Source of the DNA: Meiothermus ruber DSM 1279
Lineage (GTDB): Bacteria > Deinococcota > Deinococci > Deinococcales > Thermaceae
DNA: 64,000 nt
Reading direction: 5' to 3'
Assembly (NCBI RefSeq): GCF_000024425.1
Contig: NC_013946.1
Location: 1,488,001 to 1,552,000, forward strand
Part shown: piece after piece, positions 57,963 to 64,000 of the stretch
Layout: the number at the start of each line of letters is the position of its first letter
Position numbering within the stretch: the stretch's first letter is position 1
Notes under the pieces: generated by a model
What the model was told of the DNA's origin: nothing
Seen by the model: the letters and a program-made list of their open reading frames with translations, nothing else
Databases searched by the model: none
Position numbers and translations under genes: made by a program

Positions 57963-58785
57963 CCTCGAGCTCTGGATTCTGAGCGACGGCGAGCTGTGGC
58001 TGGATGGCGGCTCGATGTTTGGCATCGTGCCCAGGAGCCTCTGGTCGAAGCTGGTGACCCCGGACGAACAGAACCGCATCCGCCTGGGCCTGAACCCTTT
58101 GCTGGTGCGCGCGGGCGGGCATCTGGTGCTCATCGAGACCGGCATTGACCGCAAACCCGGCGAGAAGTTCCGCCGCCTCTACGGCCTGAGCGAGACCAAC
58201 CCCCTGCTGGATCAGCTGGCGCTGCTGGGGGTGGGGCCGCAGGACATCTCGCTGGTGGTGCACACCCACCTGCACTTCGACCACGCCGGGCTCAACACCC
58301 GGCTGGTGGAGGGGCGGCTCCTGCCCACCTTTCCCAGGGCCCGCCACATCGTGCAGAGGCAGGAGCTGGAGGACGCTTTGCACCCCCACGAACGCAGCCA
58401 GGCCAGCTACCGCATAGAAAACGTGGAGCCCCTGGCCGAGCAGGGGCGTTTTGAGGTGGTGGAGGGGGAGGCCGAGCTACTGCCCGGCCTGCGGGTGCTG
58501 CCGGCGCCCGGCCACACCCTGGGGATGCAGGTGGTGGAGCTGGCCTCGGAAGGGCAGCGGCTGGCCTACACCGGCGACCTGGTGGCCCTGCGGGTGCAGA
58601 CGCCGCTCCTCTACATCCCGGCCTTCGACCTCTACCCCATGACCACCCTCGAGACCCGCAAAAAGCTTTACGCGCGCTGGCTCGAGGACGACTACCTGCT
58701 CTGCTTCACCCACGAGCCGGGGCCGCCTATGGGCCGGCTGGTGCGGGGTGAGAAGGGTTATCAGGCCGAGGCTGTGGAATTCTGA
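57931..58785 (+). CDS. MBL-fold metallohydrolase
   Basis: 284 residues with the metallo-beta-lactamase metal motif [10 protein letters not shown] (about residues 111-120), a later His in PAPGHTLGM and the Asp in YTGDLVA. It resembles lactonase-like or quorum-quenching members, but no substrate can be assigned. The stop lies within the tail of the convergent paaZ gene, with a 25-base overlap. Confidence 0.85.
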   Translation: MRPIQYHKLGNLELWILSDGELWLDGGSMFGIVPRSLWSKLVTPDEQNRIRLGLNPLLVRAGGHLVLIETGIDRKPGEKFRRLYGLSETNPLLDQLALLGVGPQDISLVVHTHLHFDHAGLNTRLVEGRLLPTFPRARHIVQRQELEDALHPHERSQASYRIENVEPLAEQGRFEVVEGEAELLPGLRVLPAPGHTLGMQVVELASEGQRLAYTGDLVALRVQTPLLYIPAFDLYPMTTLETRKKLYARWLEDDYLLCFTHEPGPPMGRLVRGEKGYQAEAVEF

Positions 58786-60821
58786 ACCGCGGGCTTGCGC
58801 TCCACCAGGGTCAGGATGTCGTAGAGGGCCACGGTCTTGCCCTCCTGGTTGAAGATCTCCACCGCCCAGGTCACCACCCCGGTGGGCCGCTCGCCGGGCT
58901 TGGGGTCTTTGGCGCTTTTCGACTTGACCGTGAGGCGGGCCTGGATGGTATCGCCGATGCCCACCGGCTCGATAAACCGCAGGTGCTCGAGGCCGTAGTT
59001 AGCCAGCACCGGCCCCGGCGCCGGGCTCACAAACAAACCCGCCGCCGCCGAGATCAGGAAGTAGCCGTGAGCCACCCGCTTCCCGAAGATGGAGTCTCTG
59101 GCCCCAATCTCGTCCACGTGGGCGTAGAAGTAGTCGCCGGTGAGGTTGGCGAAGTTCACGATATCGGCTTCGGTCACGGTGCGGCGGTGGGTCAGGAGGC
59201 TTTCGCCAATCTCCAGGTCTTCAAAGTACTTGCGGAAGGGGTGCACCACATCCTCGCGCACCTTGGCCCCGCGCACATACTCGTTGCTCAGGGCCACCAG
59301 GGTGGTGGGGTCGGCCTGCACCGCGCAGCGCTGGAGGTAGTGCTTGATGCCGCGCACCCCGCCCAGCTCCTCGCCGGCCCCGGCCCGGCCCGGCCCGCCG
59401 TGCACCAGCAGCGGCAGGGGAGAGCCGTGGCCGGTGGACTCCTGGGCGTTCTCGCGGTTGAGGATGAGCATGCGCCCGTGGTGGGTGGCGCAGCCGAAGA
59501 AGAGGGTGCGGGCCTCCTGCCGGTTGTAGGTCACGATGCTTCCCACCAGACTGCCTTTGCCCCGCCGGGCCAGGGCGATGGCCTCGTCCAGGCTCCCGTA
59601 GGGCATCAGGGTGGCTACCGGGCCGAAGGGCTCGAGGTCGTGCGCCCCGCTCTCCCAGGGCTTGGGGCTGTAGAGCAGGGTGGGGGGCATAAAGCCGCCT
59701 TTTTCCCAGTCGCCGCCCAGAAGCTCGGACGAACCCTGGAAGGCCACCTCGCAGCCCTGGGCCTTGAGCTGCTCGAGCACGCCCTGCACGTCCCGGCGCT
59801 GGGCCGCCCCTACCAGCGGGCCCATCCGCACCTCAGGGCGGCGGGGGTCGCCCAGGGTCACCTGGGAAAGCGCCTGCTTGAGGGCCTCCAGCACGGCCTC
59901 CAGTTTGTCTTTGGGGACGATCACCCGGCGGATGGCGGTGCACTTTTGCCCGGCCTTGACGGTCATCTCCCGCGCCACTTCCTTCACGAAAAGCTCGAAC
60001 TCGAGGTCGCCCGGCTCCACGCTCTGGCCCAGGATGGCGCAGTTCAGGCTGTCGGCCTCCATGTTGAAAGGCACCGCGTGGGCCACCAGGTTGGGGTGCA
60101 CCTTTAGCTTGCGTCCGGTGGCAGCCGAGCCGGTGAAGGTGACGCTGTCTTGCTCGTTCAGGTGCTCGAACAGGTCACCGATGCCGCCGCAGATGAGCTG
60201 GATGGCCCCCTCCGGCAGAATCCCCGACTCGATCATGGCCCGGAAGACCGCCTCGGTCAGGTAGGCGGTCTGGGTGGCCGGCTTGACGATGGCCGGAACC
60301 CCGGCGATAAGCCCCGGGGCCAGCTTCTCCAGCATCCCCCAGACCGGGAAGTTATATGCGTTGATGTGCACCGCCACGCCCTCCCTGGGCACCAGGATGT
60401 GCCGCCCCAGAAAAGTGCCCTGCTTGGAGAGCGTCAGAGGGTCGTCCTCGACCAGGAAGCGCTCGTTGGGTAGCTCGCGCCGGGCCAGCGAGGAGTAGCT
60501 GAAAAAGGTGCCAAGGCCCCCGTCAATGTCGAACCAGCCATCGTACTGGGTAGCCCCAGTCTTGTAGGAAAGCGCGTAGAACTGCTCCTTGCGGGCCTGC
60601 AGATACTGGGCCAGGGCCCGCAGCATGGCGGCTCGTTCATGAAAGGTGTACTTGCGCAGGTTGGGGCCGCCCACCTCGCGGGCGTAGCGCACCATCGCTC
60701 CGAAATCCAGCCCCTGGCTGCTTACCAGGGCCACCGGCTCGCCATACACCGCATCGGTAACCAGGGTGCCGTCGTCCGCGCCCTGTTGCCAGGCTCCGAC
60801 CGCGTAACTGTGGAGTTTCAT
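58761..60821 (-). CDS. paaZ: Bifunctional PaaZ: oxepin-CoA hydrolase / aldehyde dehydrogenase
   Basis: 686 residues from the ATG at 60821. N-terminal aldehyde dehydrogenase (residues about 1-515; catalytic Cys in [10 protein letters not shown] and Glu in NMEADSLN) followed by a C-terminal MaoC-like hydratase (residues about 540-680; [14 protein letters not shown]). It opens the oxepin-CoA ring in aerobic phenylacetate breakdown and oxidises the resulting aldehyde. A PaaR-like box lies just upstream. The other paa genes are not in the window. Confidence 0.93.
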   Translation of the reverse strand: MKLHSYAVGAWQQGADDGTLVTDAVYGEPVALVSSQGLDFGAMVRYAREVGGPNLRKYTFHERAAMLRALAQYLQARKEQFYALSYKTGATQYDGWFDIDGGLGTFFSYSSLARRELPNERFLVEDDPLTLSKQGTFLGRHILVPREGVAVHINAYNFPVWGMLEKLAPGLIAGVPAIVKPATQTAYLTEAVFRAMIESGILPEGAIQLICGGIGDLFEHLNEQDSVTFTGSAATGRKLKVHPNLVAHAVPFNMEADSLNCAILGQSVEPGDLEFELFVKEVAREMTVKAGQKCTAIRRVIVPKDKLEAVLEALKQALSQVTLGDPRRPEVRMGPLVGAAQRRDVQGVLEQLKAQGCEVAFQGSSELLGGDWEKGGFMPPTLLYSPKPWESGAHDLEPFGPVATLMPYGSLDEAIALARRGKGSLVGSIVTYNRQEARTLFFGCATHHGRMLILNRENAQESTGHGSPLPLLVHGGPGRAGAGEELGGVRGIKHYLQRCAVQADPTTLVALSNEYVRGAKVREDVVHPFRKYFEDLEIGESLLTHRRTVTEADIVNFANLTGDYFYAHVDEIGARDSIFGKRVAHGYFLISAAAGLFVSPAPGPVLANYGLEHLRFIEPVGIGDTIQARLTVKSKSAKDPKPGERPTGVVTWAVEIFNQEGKTVALYDILTLVERKPAVQNSTASA

Positions 60822-60835
60822 GTCTGTTATTCTAA

Positions 60836-60849
60836 CAAACGCTTGTTCG
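60836..60849 (-). promoter_or_regulatory. PaaR-like operator upstream of paaZ
   Basis: CAAACGCTTGTTCG, an imperfect palindrome (AACAA-4-TTGTT core) 15 bases upstream of the paaZ start. It differs by one base from the PaaR site I recall for Thermus thermophilus (C-N-AACG-NN-CGTT-N-G). That consensus is from memory. Confidence 0.55.
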
Positions 60850-60956
60850 CAAAAAGCGGTGGGGGCAGTATGGTTGCTTTCCAAAGCCGTCCTGAAGGCT
60901 TGGAGAAGGGAAACTATCCTTGAGGTGATGTCATGGCAGGTGGCCGAAAAAAGCTG

Positions 60957-61955
60957 TTAGTGTTCCAGCACCCTACGCACCGCCTCCAGAACCCGCCTGG
61001 CGTCCGGGCGGTAGAAGTTTTCCACCGCGCTGAACGGGGGGTAGGGGGCGTCCCAGCCGGCCACCCGCAGGATGGGGGCTTGCAGGTAGTCCAGGGCCTC
61101 CTCGGCGATGCGGGCGGCGATTTCCGCGCCAAAGCCCCCCGTGCGCATGGCCTCGTAGACCACCACCGCGCGCCCGGTTTTCTGCACCGAGGCCAGGATG
61201 GTGGGGGTGTCCAGGGGTATTAGGGTCTCGAGGTCCACCACCTCCAGCTCCACCCCCTCCCGCGCGGCCACCTCGGCGGCCTTGAGGCAGACCTCCACCA
61301 TCCCGCCGTAGCAGAACAGGCTGGCGGCGTTGCCCTCCCGCACCACCCGGGCTTGGCCCAGGGGTAGGGTGTAGTAGCCTTCCGGCACCTCGGCCTTCAC
61401 GCCCCGGTAGAGCTTGATGGCCTCCAGGAAAAACACCGGGTCGGGATCTTCGATGGCCGCCAGCAGCAGTCCCTTGGCCCGCTCGGGCGAGGAGGGGATC
61501 ACCATCTTGACCCCCGGCACGTGGGCCAGGATGGCCTCGGGGCTGTCGGCGTGCTGCTCAGGGGTTTTGACCCCGCCGCCGTAAGGGGCGCGGATGACCA
61601 TGGGGATGGTAAAGCGGCCCCGGGTGCGGTGGCGCATCCGGCCCAGGTGCGAAAGAATCTGGTCGAGGGCGGGGTATAAGAACCCGGCGAACTGTATCTC
61701 GGCCACCGGGCGCAGCCCGGCCATGGCCAGCCCAATCCCGAAACCCACAATTCCGCTCTCGGCCAGGGGCGTATCGAAGACCCGCTTTTCGCCGTACTTT
61801 TGCGCGAGCCCGTCCGAGGCCCGGAACACCCCGCCCATGGTGCCCACGTCCTCGCCAAAGAGCACCACCCGTTCGTCTTTGGCCAGGGCCAGATCCAGGG
61901 CCTCGTTGATGGCCTGCACGTTGTTCAGGACTCGAGTACCACGCTCTGCAATCAT
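60957..61955 (-). CDS. 2-Oxoacid dehydrogenase E1 component, beta subunit
   Basis: 332 residues from ATG 61955. It contains [37 protein letters not shown] and the late [15 protein letters not shown], which are typical of branched-chain 2-oxoacid or pyruvate dehydrogenase E1-beta. It pairs with the alpha subunit to decarboxylate 2-oxoacids with thiamine diphosphate. The start overlaps the alpha gene by four bases. Substrate class (branched-chain or pyruvate) cannot be settled; E2 and E3 genes are not visible. Confidence 0.92.
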   Translation of the reverse strand: MIAERGTRVLNNVQAINEALDLALAKDERVVLFGEDVGTMGGVFRASDGLAQKYGEKRVFDTPLAESGIVGFGIGLAMAGLRPVAEIQFAGFLYPALDQILSHLGRMRHRTRGRFTIPMVIRAPYGGGVKTPEQHADSPEAILAHVPGVKMVIPSSPERAKGLLLAAIEDPDPVFFLEAIKLYRGVKAEVPEGYYTLPLGQARVVREGNAASLFCYGGMVEVCLKAAEVAAREGVELEVVDLETLIPLDTPTILASVQKTGRAVVVYEAMRTGGFGAEIAARIAEEALDYLQAPILRVAGWDAPYPPFSAVENFYRPDARRVLEAVRRVLEH

Positions 61956-62986
61956 GCTTCCCCCCGCAGATACTTCCAGGCCGCTTGCTGGTCGGGCTGC
62001 ATCTTCTGGTAAACCTGCTCCACAATTTCCCACGGTTTGGGTTCCGGGGCCCGGTCGGCCTCCTCGACGGCGGCTAAAAACTCGGCCTCGAGCGCCTCGG
62101 TTAGCGCTTCTTCCTGCGCCTCGCTCCACAACCCCAGGTGCAACAGGCAGTTTTTCATGCGCAGAATGGGGTCGCGCTTGAGCCAGCGCTCGGTTTCCTC
62201 CTCGCTGCGGTAGCGGCTGGGGTCGTCGGAGGAGGTGTGGGGGGCCACCCGGTAGGTCAGGGCCTCGATCAGGGTGGGGCCACCACCGGCCCGGGCCCGG
62301 TTCACGGCTTCTCTGGCCACGCTCCAGACCGCGACCAGGTCGTTGCCGTCCACCGTCACCCCTGGAATTCCGTAGCCCTGGGCTTTCTGGGCGATGCGCT
62401 GCACCTTCGTCTGCTTGTAGGTGGGCACGCTGATGGCCCAGCCGTTGTTCTGCACCACCACCACCAGGGGGGCCTCAAAGACCGCGGCGAAGTTCAGACC
62501 TTCGTGAAAGTCGCCCTCGGAGGTGCCGCCGTCGCCAATGAATACCGCCACCACGGCGTCCTTGCCCATAAGCCGCTGGGCATGGGCCACCCCGGCGGCC
62601 TGAGGGATCTGGGTGGCGATGGGGATGTAAAACTGCACCATGTTGACGTTGGGCGGTGCACCCCAGCCAGCCGGGTCGGCCCGCCAGCTCAGGATGAGCT
62701 TGCTGATGGGCATGCCAAAGGTGAGAGCCGCCGCACTCTCGCGGTAGCTGGGCAGCAGCCAGTCGTAATCGGGGCGCAGGCAGAGGGCCACCCCCACCTG
62801 GGCGGCCTCCTGACCGCGAAAGGGCGGGTAGACCCCCAGCCGCCCCTGCCGTTGCAAGACCAGAACGCGCTCGTCAAAGTGGCGGGCCCGGCGCAAAGCC
62901 CGGTAGCCCTGGAGGAGCTCTTCGGGGCTGAGGGGTAAGTCCCGTAGGGGTCGGCCTTGATCATCGAGGTACTGAATTGTGTCCAC
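61952..62986 (-). CDS. 2-Oxoacid dehydrogenase E1 component, alpha subunit
   Basis: 344 residues from a GTG at 62986. ThDP motif [28 protein letters not shown] (GDG...N pattern, about residues 175-200) and the phosphorylation-loop-like [18 protein letters not shown]. An upstream methionine at 63082 is in frame but adds a run of hydrophobic, non-conserved residues and is rejected. An AT-rich promoter-like stretch (63010-63090) precedes it. Confidence 0.92.
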   Translation of the reverse strand: MDTIQYLDDQGRPLRDLPLSPEELLQGYRALRRARHFDERVLVLQRQGRLGVYPPFRGQEAAQVGVALCLRPDYDWLLPSYRESAAALTFGMPISKLILSWRADPAGWGAPPNVNMVQFYIPIATQIPQAAGVAHAQRLMGKDAVVAVFIGDGGTSEGDFHEGLNFAAVFEAPLVVVVQNNGWAISVPTYKQTKVQRIAQKAQGYGIPGVTVDGNDLVAVWSVAREAVNRARAGGGPTLIEALTYRVAPHTSSDDPSRYRSEEETERWLKRDPILRMKNCLLHLGLWSEAQEEALTEALEAEFLAAVEEADRAPEPKPWEIVEQVYQKMQPDQQAAWKYLRGEA

Positions 62987-63125
62987 GTTGATTAGTTTAG
63001 CCCATGATGGCCGCTGGGAAGTCCATGCCGGTGTGTATAGCAGATAGATTTCACAAGCAAAATATAGTGAAAAAATACACAAAAGCGGTCAGCGCTGATG
63101 CAGGGGCTGGCCCCTTTATCCCAGC

Positions 63126-64000
63126 CTAAGGGGTGACCTGCTTCAGGTAATGCCCCAGGCGCTCCAAAGCCTGCTCGATCTCGTCGCTGGTTTTGCAAAA
63201 AGCCAGGCGAAAGAGCCCTTGGGGAGCGGGGTTGTGCAGGTAGAAGGCCGAGCCGGGAATAATGGCTACCTTAGCCTCGCGCACCAGGGTCTGGGCCTCG
63301 AGCCCCGGCAAAAGCGCGGTGAGGAAGTAGGTTCCGGCAGGGGAGAAGGTTTTGAGCCCCAGCGATCTTAGGCCCTGCTCGAGCAAGTCCTTGCGCCGGC
63401 CGTAGCTCTCGCGCAGCGCCTGGTAAAAGCCCTCTTTGCGGGCGATGGGCAGGGCTTCGGCCACCGCGGCCTGGAGGGGGGCGGCCGAGCAGAAGCTGCT
63501 CCACTGGCGCATACCCGCGACCTGCGGGGCCAAGCCGGGGGGTGTGACAATCCAGCCGATGCGCCAGCCGGTGGCTTCCAGACGCTTGCCGGCCGAGCCC
63601 ACCGTGAAGACCCGTTCGGGGGCGAGCTCACGGAACCGCACCGGGGGTTCCCCAAAGTAGAGTTCGTCGTAAACCTCGTCGCTGATAATCCAGAGGTCGT
63701 GTCTGCGGGCCAGCTCCACAATGCGCTGGGCCTCGGCGCGGGAAAAGACCGAGCCGGTGGGGTTGTAGGGGTTGGTGAGCAGGATGGCCTGGGTGCGTAC
63801 CGAAATGGCTCGCTCGAGCGCCGGTAAATCGACCTCCCAGCGCTCGGTAAGCTGCATGGGAACCATTACCGGCTCGGCCCCGGCGATGCGGGCCTGAGGG
63901 ATGTACACATCGAAATAGGGCTCGAGCATCACCACCTCGTCGTCCGGGCCGTAGAGTGCTTCAGCCAGCGCGTGCAGGGCCTCGGTGCCCCCCGCGGTGA
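63126..64000 (-). CDS. Class I/II aminotransferase, N-terminus cut off by the window
   Basis: About 291 residues are visible; the N-terminal part lies beyond base 64000. PLP-binding features: TAGGTEAL (phosphate contact) near the visible start, NPYNPTG, SDEVYDEL and the Schiff-base Lys in VGSAGKRLEATGWRIGW. It resembles the aspartate/kynurenine aminotransferase group (Ib/Ig). The substrate is not determined. It ends about 140 bases before the E1-alpha start. Confidence 0.9.
   Translation of the reverse strand, partial: TAGGTEALHALAEALYGPDDEVVMLEPYFDVYIPQARIAGAEPVMVPMQLTERWEVDLPALERAISVRTQAILLTNPYNPTGSVFSRAEAQRIVELARRHDLWIISDEVYDELYFGEPPVRFRELAPERVFTVGSAGKRLEATGWRIGWIVTPPGLAPQVAGMRQWSSFCSAAPLQAAVAEALPIARKEGFYQALRESYGRRKDLLEQGLRSLGLKTFSPAGTYFLTALLPGLEAQTLVREAKVAIIPGSAFYLHNPAPQGLFRLAFCKTSDEIEQALERLGHYLKQVTP

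Overview
The window is high-GC DNA typical of the Thermaceae, most likely Meiothermus or a close relative. It carries the Thermus-type transcription inhibitor Gfh1, an M29 (aminopeptidase T type) peptidase, a NADP-type isocitrate dehydrogenase, a PaaZ with a PaaR-like box, and dense use of the palindrome CTCGAG. The genus is inferred from protein resemblance only.

Layout. 1-4236: purine salvage (end of a BMP-type nucleoside-binding protein, adenine deaminase, guanine deaminase, Nudix hydrolase). 4223-5439: a compact, AT-richer restriction-modification pair that looks imported. 5595-9130: fused beta-oxidation enzyme, TPR protein, thioredoxin-like protein. 9138-10634: Fur/Zur-type regulator, an 11-bp-armed operator and a zinc-binding protein. 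10639-14402: a frameshifted gene, amidase, SlyD-like isomerase, YibE/F and Yip1 membrane proteins.

14526-34565 is the main accessory region, a composite CRISPR-Cas locus. Two arrays with the same 37-bp repeat (13 full repeats plus one degenerate, and 12) sit at its two ends in opposite orientation, each preceded on the inner side by a 181-bp leader identical at 180 positions. Between them one minus-strand run encodes cas3, cas5c, cas8c, cas7c (type I-C), cmr1, cmr2/cas10, cmr3-6 (type III-B), a CARF-wHTH-RelE protein of the Cami1 type, and cas4-cas1-cas2. Gaps are mostly a few bases or overlaps, so it looks like one transcription unit of about 16 kb. There is no cas6; Cas5c probably makes crRNAs for both effector complexes. 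Unusual points are a WYL-type regulator fused in frame to the N-terminus of Cas3, a solitary degenerate CRISPR repeat between cas8c and cas7c, and a TPR/winged-helix regulator with an unannotated 49-residue membrane peptide gene just upstream of it.

34630-45595: lysS, gfh1, and a MarR-controlled RND efflux operon with two TolC-like genes. 45642-53597: gatA, a DEDDh exonuclease, conserved unknowns, icd, CPBP protease, stand-alone RAM protein, phosphoesterase and recX. 53594-57091: M29 aminopeptidase, then trpBA preceded by a tryptophan-rich leader peptide and an intrinsic terminator, which implies attenuation. 57102-64000: a beta-class DNA methyltransferase, an MBL hydrolase, paaZ with a PaaR-like box, 2-oxoacid dehydrogenase E1 subunits and a partial aminotransferase.

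No rRNA or tRNA gene was recognised.
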